From DATLZU01 sp035573855 (GTDB lineage Bacteria; Nitrospirota; Nitrospiria; Nitrospirales; Nitrospiraceae), in contig DATLZU010000020.1 of assembly GCA_035573855.1 (NCBI GenBank), positions 33,387 through 97,386 on the forward strand: 64,000 bases of DNA, in the 5' to 3' direction. The first letter of the stretch is position 1; each line of letters begins with the position of its first letter. The position numbers and the translations under genes were made by a program. A model generated the notes under the pieces. It was given only the letters and a program-made list of their open reading frames with translations, searched no databases and was not told the DNA's origin. Below are positions 1-8,224 of this stretch, one piece after another.

Positions 1-322
1 AGTCTGGCGATTGTTTCGATGGAATGAACGCAACTCGCTGACCGTATCCTGTCCAAACCATGTCAGGACGAACATGCTGCTGCGCAACGACTCGAGAGTG
101 ACCTGGAGACTCGCCTGCCCAGATCGACAGCACAATCGCCTTTGCTCCCACAGTGGAGGGGTTGGCGGATCTGCTCGGCAGATTCTCCCATAAAACAGTG
201 CAAGCCGCTTCCCATAAAGCGGATGTCTTGGCGCAGGAAGCTCAGAAGAGGCATGGGCGATCGGGCCGGCCCTCGGCGGGCCTTCCATGACGGGCCGTTC
301 TAACTCGCTAGCAGGTACGACT
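1..322. other. Left edge, no confident gene
   Basis: I find no supported gene here. From about 102 to 290 one plus-strand frame is open and reads like protein (a stretch with GLADLLGRFSHKTVQAA), ending at a stop near 290, but it has no start codon and a stop lies just upstream at 99-101. An adjacent frame gives a helix-like stretch (EHAAAQRLESDLETRL) just before it. The two could be the frameshifted tail of a gene that begins outside the window. This is weak and I do not call it. Confidence 0.3.
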
Positions 323-898
323 ATGTATTGTCGCGTGCGTCCGCGTCACTTAGTGGATTACCTCGTTTCCTGTTCGGAGGATGGATCACTGGAGGCTGAA
401 GGACGTGTGTTTGATGTGTCAGTGCCGGGCTGCTGGTGCCCCAGTCGCAAGGACTTGGTTCCGGCGCAGTATGTGCAAGCCCGTCTCCGCTTGCCGATCC
501 CTGAAAAAGCGATCGCCGTACGCCTCGCGGCTGTGATCTGGACCCACGAAGCGCGCTTCGGTTTGGAAATTCTGATGATGGATGCCGAGGACAAGGCGCG
601 CTTGATGCGGTATCTGGAAGCGCGGCGCTACCTGCCTCGATACATTCGCGTCCGTCTCCAGAAATTGGTCGTTGCGACGGGAACGGACGAATTCACGCCA
701 CCCCCTGCCTTGACACCGTCCATAGGGATGGACCCGCGCAATTGGGGTCCGCGCCCCTTTTTGATCGATCCGCATTTTTCTCGAAGATTGATCCGATTTC
801 CTCCGGGCACGCTGCCCGGCACTCCTCGCTCTCGTTCCGAACGAACACACGGAGCAGGGGGCGTCATGGACTTCACTTTTAGGCACCACGCGGTATAA
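323..898 (+). CDS. PilZ-domain protein, probable c-di-GMP receptor
   Basis: A 191-residue protein whose first 110 residues match a PilZ domain. Both c-di-GMP contact motifs are visible: RVRPR (the RxxxR motif) near residue 5 and DVSVPG (DxSxxG) near residue 35, followed by the usual beta-rich core and a W-x5-FGLE strand. The C-terminal 80 residues are unlike PilZ, proline-rich and not recognised. I chose the ATG at 323 because the PilZ motif begins there; an ATG at 287 would add 12 residues with no better ribosome site. PilZ proteins bind c-di-GMP and pass the signal to a partner protein; the partner here is unknown. It is followed by a secreted protease gene 31 bp downstream. Confidence 0.72.
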   Translation: MYCRVRPRHLVDYLVSCSEDGSLEAEGRVFDVSVPGCWCPSRKDLVPAQYVQARLRLPIPEKAIAVRLAAVIWTHEARFGLEILMMDAEDKARLMRYLEARRYLPRYIRVRLQKLVVATGTDEFTPPPALTPSIGMDPRNWGPRPFLIDPHFSRRLIRFPPGTLPGTPRSRSERTHGAGGVMDFTFRHHAV

Positions 899-929
899 TC
901 CAAACAGAGACCGTCTGGGGGCGTTTCCC

Positions 930-1685
930 ATGAGCGATCAGGGTTCTTCCAACAAACCGCTGTCTGCGCAGAGGGCTCGCCGCGGGGCCCTCAGGTTCGC
1001 GCGGTTTGCCGCGTCCTTCGTTGTGGCGGTCGTGGTCATCAATTCGCCCGCGCTGGCCCGGTCGTTTCAGGAGGAAGTCCAACACCGAAAGCAAATCATT
1101 CCAATCTTGGGCACCACGTTCGACCGGGACAGAAAACCGATCGGGGTAGTCGCCCAACTCCAGGTTTCCGTAGCGAGCCGAAAGGACCGCAACGGGATGG
1201 AGGTCACCTTTGAGTCCAATCCGGGACGATTTTCGATCCGAGCACAGGTGGCCGTGGTGACCGCGATCAATCGAGCGGCCCGACTGGCCGGTCTGAATAC
1301 GGATTCCTGGAGTGTGTCGTTGACCGTGCCGTATGAAGGAGTCACCATCTATGGCGAAAGTCTATCCGCCATGGTGGGCCTGACGGTCGTGGCCTTGGCG
1401 AAGGGCGATTTCATTAAGCCAGCCCGCGTGTTGACCGGTACCGTCACCCGGGACGGGCATATTGGCGCGGTCGGTGGCATTTCGCTCAAATTGGCGGCCG
1501 CGCGGGATCAGAATCTGCGCCGAGTCCTAGTGCCGGAGGAGTACGATATCGCAGATGGTGACTGGGAGACCCCTTTCCTGTTGCAGGTATCTCCCGTGGG
1601 AACCGTCACGACCGCTTATGAGGCGCTGACGGACCGGCCGCTCGAAGCTGCAGGGCCTTCGGATCCTCCGCTCGCTGAAGACTAG
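930..1685 (+). CDS. Secreted stand-alone Lon-type (S16) protease domain
   Basis: A 251-residue protein with a positively charged N-terminus, a hydrophobic stretch (about residues 25-42) and ALARS, which fits a signal peptide or anchor. Residues 55-205 match the proteolytic domain of Lon (family S16), with no AAA+ ATPase domain. The catalytic dyad appears to be kept: Ser146 in SLSAMVGL aligns with Lon Ser679, and Lys187 in GGISLKLAA aligns with Lon Lys722. The following strand (RRVLVPEEYD) also matches Lon. Without an ATPase and outside the cytoplasm it would act without ATP on flexible or small substrates. The substrate is unknown. Confidence 0.75.
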   Translation: MSDQGSSNKPLSAQRARRGALRFARFAASFVVAVVVINSPALARSFQEEVQHRKQIIPILGTTFDRDRKPIGVVAQLQVSVASRKDRNGMEVTFESNPGRFSIRAQVAVVTAINRAARLAGLNTDSWSVSLTVPYEGVTIYGESLSAMVGLTVVALAKGDFIKPARVLTGTVTRDGHIGAVGGISLKLAAARDQNLRRVLVPEEYDIADGDWETPFLLQVSPVGTVTTAYEALTDRPLEAAGPSDPPLAED

Positions 1686-1870
1686 CCACGCCCTGTCCGG
1701 ATCCGGCTCTTCGCGTCGAGTCCTGTGCTGTGGCGACGCCGCCTGGTTGTTTGGCTGTCGGCATGGGGTCGCGTCCGATTCGGCGCGCACGTGTCCGCGG
1801 AGTCATCGATGATCTTCCTCTACTGGCGAAGCTAACGGGGAGAATCGTCTCTCCGCTAAGGTCTCGTGAA

Positions 1871-1900
1871 TTGACGCCTATACGATCGGTTGTGTATAAG
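1871..1900 (+). promoter_or_regulatory. Sigma-70-type promoter for the deoxyhypusine-synthase-like gene
   Basis: TTGACG at 1871-1876, an 18-bp spacer and TATAAG at 1895-1900 form a good sigma-70 promoter, about 50 bp before the start codon at 1950. This supports transcription of the polyamine block starting here, separate from the protease gene. Confidence 0.6.
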
Positions 1901-1949
1901 GGAGTCGCTTTTGTGTCGCGCTCGTTCGGCTTGAGTAGGAGTGCGCAGC

Positions 1950-3059
1950 ATGCCCGCACGCGAATTCCACGACGGCGCAAAGGACGGGTTAGAGGCGCTT
2001 GAGCCTCTTGATCCAGACAAGATCACATCTTTTTCGGACCTCCTTGTCGCGATGCGCAAGACCGCTTTCGGAGGCCGGCGCTTAGGCGAAGCCTTCGAGG
2101 TGCTGGTAGCGATGATCGAGGATCCGGACTGTTCGGTCGTCTTGACGCTGTCGGGCGCCATGACGATCGCCAAAATGGGCAAGATCATTAGCAGCATGAT
2201 CGATTACGGGATGGTTCAGGTCGTCGTCTCAACCGGCGCACTGATCGCGCATGGGCTCAGCGAGTCTGTGGGGAAGGTACACTATCGGCACAGTCCGTCG
2301 ATGAGCGACGAGGAGTTGTTCCGCAAGGGCTATAACCGGGTGTACGATACTTTGGAGATGGAAGCCAACCTCAATTACGTAGAACATGTGGTGTCGCAAA
2401 CGCTCAAGCGGATCAACGCCGATCAGCCGTTGTCTTCGGAAATCTTGACGCGGGAATTGGGGCGGACATTGGCGGAGGAGTATGAAGGCAGCGGCATTTT
2501 GAAGAGCGCGTATCTCAAAAAAGTCCCCGTGTACATCCCGGCTTTCACCGATTCCGAAATGGGACTGGATGTGGGCACCTGGGCGATGGGCAAGTCCGTG
2601 GACTTAGCCCGGGCTCAGGCTCAGGGACAAGCGGGGGGAGATCTTGCGGTGTTACGGGCGCTTCATCGGTTCTGCCCGGCATTCAATCCTTATCTGGATT
2701 TGAACAGCTACACGGACCATGTCCTCTCGGCCAAGCGGTTGGGTATTTTCACGATCGGAGGCGGAGTGCCGCGGAACTGGGCGCAGCAAGTCGGGCCATA
2801 TATCGAGATCGGGAACTTGCGGCTGGGGTTGAACGTCAAACCGCCTCGCTTCCAGTACGGGGTGCGGATCTGCCCCGAACCCGATTACTGGGGAGGGCTG
2901 AGCGGGTGCACCTATCAGGAGGGGATCTCCTGGGGGAAGTTCGTACCTCCCAGCGAAGGCGGCCGTTTTGCCGAGGTATTGAGTGACGCGACGGTAGTCT
3001 GGCCTCTCCTGATGATGGGATTGCTGGAACGGTTCGGGCACAAAGGGAAGCCCGCATGA
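1950..3059 (+). CDS. Deoxyhypusine-synthase-like polyamine enzyme
   Basis: A 369-residue protein matching the deoxyhypusine synthase family over its full length. It shows the N-terminal LTLSGAM region of the NAD site, STGA, and the WGKF segment near residue 325 that carries the active-site lysine. Bacteria lack hypusinated eIF5A; bacterial members of this family transfer an aminobutyl group from one polyamine to another, making homospermidine or spermidine. Arginine decarboxylase and agmatinase lie 2.7 kb downstream and would supply putrescine, which supports that role. The ATG at 1950 is preferred to the in-frame GTG at 1941, because AGGAG at 1936-1940 is 9 bp from the ATG but abuts the GTG. 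The stop overlaps the next start (ATGA). Confidence 0.85.
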   Translation: MPAREFHDGAKDGLEALEPLDPDKITSFSDLLVAMRKTAFGGRRLGEAFEVLVAMIEDPDCSVVLTLSGAMTIAKMGKIISSMIDYGMVQVVVSTGALIAHGLSESVGKVHYRHSPSMSDEELFRKGYNRVYDTLEMEANLNYVEHVVSQTLKRINADQPLSSEILTRELGRTLAEEYEGSGILKSAYLKKVPVYIPAFTDSEMGLDVGTWAMGKSVDLARAQAQGQAGGDLAVLRALHRFCPAFNPYLDLNSYTDHVLSAKRLGIFTIGGGVPRNWAQQVGPYIEIGNLRLGLNVKPPRFQYGVRICPEPDYWGGLSGCTYQEGISWGKFVPPSEGGRFAEVLSDATVVWPLLMMGLLERFGHKGKPA

Positions 3060-3757
3060 CCGCGCGATTCTCGCAAGGATCGAGTGAACCGACCGTGTCG
3101 ACAGGCAGACGAGCGGCGGCGCCCTTCCAGACGGCGCTGCTGGCTTGCGTGGCGCTGCTGCTTTCATCGGGCGGCACCCTGCGGGGTGCCGCGGACGCGG
3201 CGGATCTTCGGGTCCGCGGGAATTCGGATGCGCCGGTGACTTTGATTGAATACTCGGATTTCACCTGCGGGTATTGTCTGAAATTCTTCCGCGAGACCTG
3301 GCCCCGCATCCAGGCCAAGTATGTGGAGACCGGCAAGGTCCGATTCGTCTATCGGGACTATCCCCGCGCCGATCAGGGGCCGGGGGTGGATGCGGCGATC
3401 GCTGCGCGTTGTGCCGGCGATCAGGGCCGCTACTGGGCTATGCATGATCGTCTGTTCGCGGACGGCGGGCGGCTCGACGCGACGACGTTCGACCGGCACG
3501 CCAAGGCTCTGGGGTTGGATACTGCGAGCTTCTCGGCCTGCATGCGCGACGGTCGGCACGTGGATTCGATTTTCCACGATCGGCAGGAGGGAGCCCGCTG
3601 GGGATTCCGCGGGACGCCCGGATTCGTCCTGATGCCGACCGGGCGCGGCGGGGACACGGCCGTCATGATTCCAGGGGCGTTTCCCTATCAGGTATTTGAA
3701 GAAGAGATCGAGCGGCTGCTGGCGCGGGTCCGGCCGCGAGGCAAAGGTGGTGCGTAA
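3056..3757 (+). CDS. DsbA-family thiol oxidoreductase, exported
   Basis: A 233-residue thioredoxin-fold protein of the DsbA/Thioredoxin_4 type. An N-terminal hydrophobic segment (about residues 25-48) fits a signal peptide. The redox motif is Cys71-Gly-Tyr-Cys74 in DFTCGYC, and the cis-proline loop is GTPGFVL near residue 188. It probably forms, isomerises or reduces disulfides in the periplasm. It starts inside the stop codon of the deoxyhypusine-synthase-like gene (ATGA), so the two are translated together; I see no functional link between them. A third cysteine lies in AARCAGD, with another in SACMRD. Confidence 0.8.
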   Translation: MTARFSQGSSEPTVSTGRRAAAPFQTALLACVALLLSSGGTLRGAADAADLRVRGNSDAPVTLIEYSDFTCGYCLKFFRETWPRIQAKYVETGKVRFVYRDYPRADQGPGVDAAIAARCAGDQGRYWAMHDRLFADGGRLDATTFDRHAKALGLDTASFSACMRDGRHVDSIFHDRQEGARWGFRGTPGFVLMPTGRGGDTAVMIPGAFPYQVFEEEIERLLARVRPRGKGGA

Positions 3758-3831
3758 CGGCACTGCGCTGTTCAGCCGTATTCGTCCACTTAATTATTAT
3801 TACAATGTCCATGGTCGGTTAGGAACTGCGT

Positions 3832-4110
3832 ATGTCATCCGCACAAGCGTTTTGGTCTGTACCCTGCGAAGACGGCGAACCGGACCTGTGGGTCTGTATG
3901 TCGTGCCTGAACGAAGTCTTCCGCCGCAAAGTCCCCAAGCCGGACTGTCCCACCTGCCATGGGGTGTCCACCTATGAGGCGTTCACGCTCGAGGCTATTC
4001 GGGATTGGGGGACGGAAGAACTGATCGCCAAGGCCGTCGCGGCTCAGGCTGAGGACAACGCGTCGCAGGCGACGCCCAGCGGTCTGTCCGCCGTCGAGTC
4101 CGCGGACTAA
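3832..4110 (+). CDS. Small zinc-ribbon-like hypothetical protein
   Basis: A 92-residue protein with two CxxC pairs (CMSC near residue 23 and CPTC near residue 39) about 16 residues apart, which would form a zinc ribbon. The acidic, alanine-rich C-terminus (residues 60-92) looks disordered. A TACAAT hexamer at 3801-3806 could be its -10 box, but I see no clear -35. The family and function are not recognised. It lies between the DsbA-like and aldehyde dehydrogenase genes, all on the plus strand. Confidence 0.6.
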   Translation: MSSAQAFWSVPCEDGEPDLWVCMSCLNEVFRRKVPKPDCPTCHGVSTYEAFTLEAIRDWGTEELIAKAVAAQAEDNASQATPSGLSAVESAD

Positions 4111-4145
4111 TCCTTCCGTCATCAGACTCATGGGGAATTTGCTCG

Positions 4146-5573
4146 GTGGAAGCGGCGCGCCCATTTCTCCTCGGCGGTCACTGGCAACGGTCGGCTTTGA
4201 CCGCCAAGGTCGTCAATCCCTTCACCGGTGAGACGATCGCCGAAATCTGTCGGGCCGGACAGACGGAAGCCGCAGCGGCGGTCCAGGCGGCTGAGGCGGC
4301 GACGGTCCCTATGCGCGAGCTGCCCGCCCACGTCCGCGCCGATGCGTTGCTTCGGATCGCCGCCGCGTTGCGCGCCCGACAAGAAGAGGTGGCCCGGACC
4401 ATTACCGCTGAGGCGGGAAAGCCGATCACTGATTCCCGCCGCGAAGTCGCGCGCGCTATTCAGACGTTCAGTGTCGCTGCTGAGGAGGCTAAGCGGATTC
4501 CCGGCGAGATTGTCCCGATGGATTGGACGCCGGGAACCGAGTTCTACCTCGGGATCCTGCGCCGGTTCCCGATCGGCCCGATTCTGGGCATCACTCCGTT
4601 CAACTTCCCGCTCAATCTCGTCGCGCACAAGGTCGCTCCGGCTTTGGCGGCGGGCAATCCCATCGTGATCAAGCCGGCGCCGCAGACGCCGTTGACGGCG
4701 TTGCTGTTGGGTGAAATTGTGCTGGAATCCGGTCTGCCCGCCGGCGCCTTGAGCATCGTGCCGTGCGACAACGCGGTGGCAGAGCGCCTGGTTGTCGATG
4801 ACCGGTTTAAGATGTTGAGTTTTACCGGTAGCGCTGCCGTGGGGTGGATGCTCAAAGGCAAGGCCGGAAAGAAGCGGGTGACGCTGGAACTGGGCGGCAA
4901 CGCGGCGGTGATCGTGGAGCCGGATGCTGACCTGGATGTTGCGGCGCAGCGGTGCGCGGCGGGTGGCTATGCCTACGCGGGCCAGACCTGCATTTCGGTC
5001 CAGCGGATCTTCGTTCATCAGTCGGTGCTCCAGCCGTTCACCGAAAAGCTTCTGGCTCAGGTGGCTGCGTTGAAAGCTGGCGATCCGATCAAGGAGGACA
5101 CGGTCATCGGCCCGTTGATTGATCAGGCTGCCGCCCGACGGGTGGAAGCCTGGATCGGCGAGGCGGTGGCGCAAGGCGGGAGACTGTTGCTCGGTGGCAA
5201 GCGGTCGGGTTCGGTGGTGGAGGCGACGGTCCTGAGCGAAGTCACGCCTACCATGAAAGTGTCCTGCCAAGAAGTATTCGGGCCCGTCGTGACCGTTTCG
5301 CCGTATCAACGCTTCGAAGACGCGTTGACGGCCGTGAACGATTCGCCCTACGGTTTGCAGGCCGGGGTGTTCACTCGAGATGTGGGCCGGATCTTTCATG
5401 CTTTTCGAAATCTGGAGGTGGGTACGGTCTTGGCGAACGAAATTCCGACGTTCCGGGCGGATCATATGCCTTACGGCGGAGTCAAGGACTCCGGCCTCGG
5501 GCGCGAAGGGGTACGGTATGCCATCGAAGAGATGACGGAACCCCGGCTGCTCGTCCTCAACCTTCGCCAGTGA
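4146..5573 (+). CDS. NAD(P)-dependent aldehyde dehydrogenase
   Basis: A 475-residue aldehyde dehydrogenase of full family length. Visible motifs are the cofactor-site TPFNFPLNL and KPAPQTPLTA, FTGSAAVG, the general base Glu in LELGGN and the catalytic Cys in GQTCISVQR. The C-terminal YGGVKDSGLGREG resembles the glyceraldehyde-3-phosphate, lactaldehyde and succinate-semialdehyde subgroup. It starts with GTG. The polyamine genes around it make an aminoaldehyde a reasonable substrate guess, but the sequence does not prove it. Confidence 0.82.
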   Translation: MEAARPFLLGGHWQRSALTAKVVNPFTGETIAEICRAGQTEAAAAVQAAEAATVPMRELPAHVRADALLRIAAALRARQEEVARTITAEAGKPITDSRREVARAIQTFSVAAEEAKRIPGEIVPMDWTPGTEFYLGILRRFPIGPILGITPFNFPLNLVAHKVAPALAAGNPIVIKPAPQTPLTALLLGEIVLESGLPAGALSIVPCDNAVAERLVVDDRFKMLSFTGSAAVGWMLKGKAGKKRVTLELGGNAAVIVEPDADLDVAAQRCAAGGYAYAGQTCISVQRIFVHQSVLQPFTEKLLAQVAALKAGDPIKEDTVIGPLIDQAAARRVEAWIGEAVAQGGRLLLGGKRSGSVVEATVLSEVTPTMKVSCQEVFGPVVTVSPYQRFEDALTAVNDSPYGLQAGVFTRDVGRIFHAFRNLEVGTVLANEIPTFRADHMPYGGVKDSGLGREGVRYAIEEMTEPRLLVLNLRQ

Positions 5574-5596
5574 ACTGCGTCCCTCCTAAAAAATCC

Positions 5597-5654
5597 TTCC
5601 GCCATATTGCGGAACCGTCTTCAACTTGGTACAACACCGGCCTTGTGCGCCGGT
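5597..5654. repeat. Two intergenic hairpins before the arginine decarboxylase gene
   Basis: TTCCGC at 5597-5602 pairs with GCGGAA at 5609-5614 across a 6-nt loop. ACCGGC at 5636-5641 pairs with GCCGGT at 5649-5654 across a 7-nt loop. Neither is followed by a run of T, so they are not clear intrinsic terminators. They lie between the aldehyde dehydrogenase stop and the PvlArgDC start and could act as a boundary or a leader structure. Confidence 0.35.
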
Positions 5655-5737
5655 TGTCCGAAACGGCGCGTGAGTGAAATCCGGTGGGCAGCGGACGCGG
5701 CTGACGCGTTCGCACGGATGAAGGGGGGAGCGCGACG

Positions 5738-6313
5738 ATGGTTCCGACTCATATGTTCTTGACCAGAGGCGTCGGAGTGCACAAGGAAAAGTTGGCGTCC
5801 TTCGAACAGGCTCTTCGTAGCGCAGGCGTGGCGTACTGTAATCTTGTCAGCGTGTCTTCGATTCTTCCGCCCAATTGCAAGATCATCCCGCGCAAACGCG
5901 GGGAAAAGCTGCTCAACCCGGGCGAGATCACTTTCTGCGTGATGGCCCGTTCGGAGACCAACGAGCGGAATCGGTTGATCTCCGCTTCCATCGGTCTCGC
6001 GATTCCGACGGACCGCCGCACCTACGGGTATCTGTCGGAACACCATGCTTACGGCGAGACGGATGAGGAATCCGGTGAGTATACGGAAGATCTGGCGGCC
6101 CAGATGCTCGCCACGACGTTGGGGATCGAGTTCGACGCCAATCAGGCCTGGAAGGAGCGGGAGCAGGTCTTTAAAATGGGCGGCAAGATCGTTAGGACGT
6201 TAAACATCACCCAGTCCGCGATCGGGCGGCCCAACAGATGGACGACGGTGGTGGCTTTGGCCGTCTTCATTCCGCCGGAGAATCTGCCCAAGAAGGTCCG
6301 CCGCCGTCCATAA
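5738..6313 (+). CDS. Pyruvoyl-dependent arginine decarboxylase (PvlArgDC)
   Basis: A 191-residue proenzyme of the pyruvoyl arginine decarboxylase family. The self-cleavage site is visible as Ser40-Ser41 in LVSVSSILPP; cleavage would leave a pyruvoyl group on the alpha chain. Other family blocks are GEITFCVMA, the YGYLSEHHA segment and the conserved Glu-rich loop after it. It converts arginine to agmatine in the cytoplasm. AAGGGGGGAG lies about 8 bp before the ATG. Agmatinase follows 53 bp downstream, so the two steps arginine to agmatine to putrescine are encoded together. Confidence 0.92.
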   Translation: MVPTHMFLTRGVGVHKEKLASFEQALRSAGVAYCNLVSVSSILPPNCKIIPRKRGEKLLNPGEITFCVMARSETNERNRLISASIGLAIPTDRRTYGYLSEHHAYGETDEESGEYTEDLAAQMLATTLGIEFDANQAWKEREQVFKMGGKIVRTLNITQSAIGRPNRWTTVVALAVFIPPENLPKKVRRRP

Positions 6314-6366
6314 GCGTCAACGCGCATCGGCTGCGGCCGCCCAGCGTCCAGATCAGCGGCTATACC

Positions 6367-7299
6367 ATGACCCTTCCTCACGGTTGGCTCGGCCAGGAGC
6401 GGAATTTTCTCGGCATCGGCGAACCCTGGTGCCATCCGGATCATGCCGGAGTCTACGTCCTTCCGGCACCCTACGAACACACCTCCAGCTACGTTCGTGG
6501 TTCCGACCGAGGGCCATCGGCGATCATTGATGCCTCTCATCAGGTCGAGTTGTATGACGAAACCCTGCATTGTGAACCCTACCGGGAATGGGGTGGAATT
6601 GCGACCGCCGCCCCGCTGGCGCTTGAGGGGAAAGTCGACCGGGAAGCTGTGGAGGCCATCGAAGCCTACGTCCGTCCCCACGTGCAACCGGGACGGTTCG
6701 TCCTAACCTTGACCGGAGAGCATACAGGCGCGCTCGGCGCAATCCGCGCCCATGCGCACCGTTATCCCGATCTCTGTGTGGTCCAGATCGACGCTCATGG
6801 GGATCTTCGCAAGGCCTACCAGGACAACCCGTACAGCCATGCGAGCGTCATGGCCCGCGTGGTCGACGAAGGGTTGCCGCTGGTGCAGGTCGGGATTCGG
6901 TCGATCTCGCCGGAAGAAATCGGCTTGATCAACCGGACTCCCTCCGTGACCACGTTTTTTGCGTCCCAGATTTTGGATCCCGCCGGTCCTTATGAAGGGC
7001 GCGCCGCGCGGTGGGTGCCGGACGTGGTGAAGGCCTGCAAGGGGCCGGTCTATCTGACGTTCGACTGCGACGGGCTGGATTCCTCGCTCCTGCCGGCGCT
7101 GGGCACGCCGGAGCCTGGCGGGCTCGGGTGGTACGACACATTGGCTTTGGTCACGGCGCTGGCTCAGGGGCCTGGCATCGTCGGCATGGACGTCAGCGAG
7201 CTTGCTCCGATCGAAGGGTTTGTGGCGCCGCAGTTCGCCGTCGCGCGCCTGCTCTACCGCATCCTCGGCCGCGTTCGCGCAGGACGCCGCGTGACGTAG
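6367..7299 (+). CDS. speB: Agmatinase (ureohydrolase family)
   Basis: A 310-residue ureohydrolase that would release urea from agmatine to give putrescine. The manganese ligands are visible: His in GEHTG (usually GGDHS), Asp-Ala-His-Gly-Asp in DAHGDLR and Asp-Cys-Asp in DCDGLDSS, followed by GTPEPGGLGW. The ATG at 6367 gives the usual family length; the reading frame is open back to 6238, but that segment is low-complexity and overlaps the decarboxylase gene. No strong ribosome site precedes it, so coupling to the upstream gene is likely. Putrescine from this enzyme would feed the deoxyhypusine-synthase-like enzyme. Confidence 0.9.
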   Translation: MTLPHGWLGQERNFLGIGEPWCHPDHAGVYVLPAPYEHTSSYVRGSDRGPSAIIDASHQVELYDETLHCEPYREWGGIATAAPLALEGKVDREAVEAIEAYVRPHVQPGRFVLTLTGEHTGALGAIRAHAHRYPDLCVVQIDAHGDLRKAYQDNPYSHASVMARVVDEGLPLVQVGIRSISPEEIGLINRTPSVTTFFASQILDPAGPYEGRAARWVPDVVKACKGPVYLTFDCDGLDSSLLPALGTPEPGGLGWYDTLALVTALAQGPGIVGMDVSELAPIEGFVAPQFAVARLLYRILGRVRAGRRVT

Positions 7300-7370
7300 C
7301 CCGGCTCTTTCCCCCCTTCTCCCCGCCGATCTTTGTTTCTTGGTACACTCGGGACCGCGAGTGTGTACCC

Positions 7371-8090
7371 ATGACCCGGATCAATAAATTTTTCACCGAG
7401 CAGGGCATTTGCTCCCGCCGGGAGGCGGATCGGCTCATTGAAGAAGGTCGTGTCACGATTAACGGCCGGATCGCCCGGTTGGGTGACAAGGTGGGGCCCG
7501 GCGACGTCGTCACCAGGGACGGCCAGGTGATTCGCCAGAATGTCGCGGCGGTCTATATCAAGTATCACAAGCCGATCGGCGTCATCACGACCAGCGAACC
7601 CCATGTGAAACGCAACATCATCGCCGAAATCGGGCATCCCGCGCGCATCTTTCCGGTCGGGCGGCTGGACAAGGACTCCTCCGGCTTGATCCTCCTGACC
7701 AACGACGGCGACATTGTGAACGAGATTCTCAGGACCGAACACGGTCATGAGCGGGAGTACGTGGTCCAAGTCGACCGGGAGTTTGATGGGCGATTCCTGG
7801 AACGCATGGCCGGCGGAGTGGTGGTGCTCGGGAAGCGGACCAAGCCGTGCACTGTGGCGAGGCTTGGCCCGCGCTGCTTCCGCATTGTGCTGACGGAGGG
7901 ACGCAATCGGCAGATCCGGCGCATGTGCCAAGCCCTCGGGTATCGAGTCGTCAGCCTGCAGCGCGTCCGAATCATGCACATCACGCTCGACGGCCTGCGA
8001 CCGGGCCAATGGAAAAACCTCACCGAGCGAGAACGGTCGAAACTGTTTCGCGCACTGGGAAAGCCAGAGACGAGAGGCATGCGATCGTGA
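7371..8090 (+). CDS. rluF: 23S rRNA pseudouridine synthase, RluF/RsuA family
   Basis: A 239-residue pseudouridine synthase. Residues 1-45 form an S4 RNA-binding domain (INKFFTEQGICSRREADRLIEEGRV). The catalytic Asp is in GRLDKDSSGLILLTNDG, and the C-terminal motif is EGRNRQIRRMCQALGY. Within the RsuA/RluB/RluE/RluF group the NKFFTEQGICSRREAD start most resembles RluF, which modifies the 2604 region of 23S rRNA. The ATG at 7371 begins the S4 domain; the frame is open much further upstream but overlaps agmatinase. The stop overlaps a GTG (GTGA) that starts a short repeat-containing ORF. Confidence 0.85.
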   Translation: MTRINKFFTEQGICSRREADRLIEEGRVTINGRIARLGDKVGPGDVVTRDGQVIRQNVAAVYIKYHKPIGVITTSEPHVKRNIIAEIGHPARIFPVGRLDKDSSGLILLTNDGDIVNEILRTEHGHEREYVVQVDREFDGRFLERMAGGVVVLGKRTKPCTVARLGPRCFRIVLTEGRNRQIRRMCQALGYRVVSLQRVRIMHITLDGLRPGQWKNLTERERSKLFRALGKPETRGMRS

Positions 8091-8224
8091 ACGCTGAGGA
8101 ACTCGGCAACGCGAAGAAGCCTCTTATCAGTCGCTTCGGGCTCCAGACGATTCTGGGATCGGCGGCCTCCCTCAACGGCAACGCGAAGAAGCCTCTTATC
8201 AGTCGCTTCGGGAGACCGAGCTAG
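8087..8224 (+). CDS. Possible 45-residue ORF with an internal peptide repeat
   Basis: A GTG at 8087 overlaps the rluF stop (GTGA), with GAGAGG about 10 bp upstream, and opens a 45-codon frame ending at 8224. The peptide contains GNAKKPLISRFG twice, 24 residues apart, because the DNA carries an exact 37-bp direct repeat in frame. I do not recognise it. Its last 26 bp overlap the 3' end of the minus-strand gene. It may be a real small protein or a repeat that happens to stay open. Confidence 0.3.
   Translation: MNAEELGNAKKPLISRFGLQTILGSAASLNGNAKKPLISRFGRPS
8104..8212 (+). repeat. Two 37-bp direct repeats, 72-bp period
   Basis: The same 37 bases occur at 8104-8140 and 8176-8212 with no mismatch that I can see, separated by 35 bp. 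The period is 72 bp, a multiple of three. The second copy overlaps the stop codon and last residues of the minus-strand gene ending at 8199. I did not see further copies elsewhere in the window. Confidence 0.85.

Noticed and set aside
1730..2002. 90-residue plus-strand ORF between the protease and polyamine genes
   Set aside because: Arginine-rich, no ribosome site, spans a good promoter and overlaps the start of a well-supported gene.
8104..8212. CRISPR array
   Set aside because: Only two repeats and one 35-bp spacer, in a probable coding frame, with no cas genes in the window.
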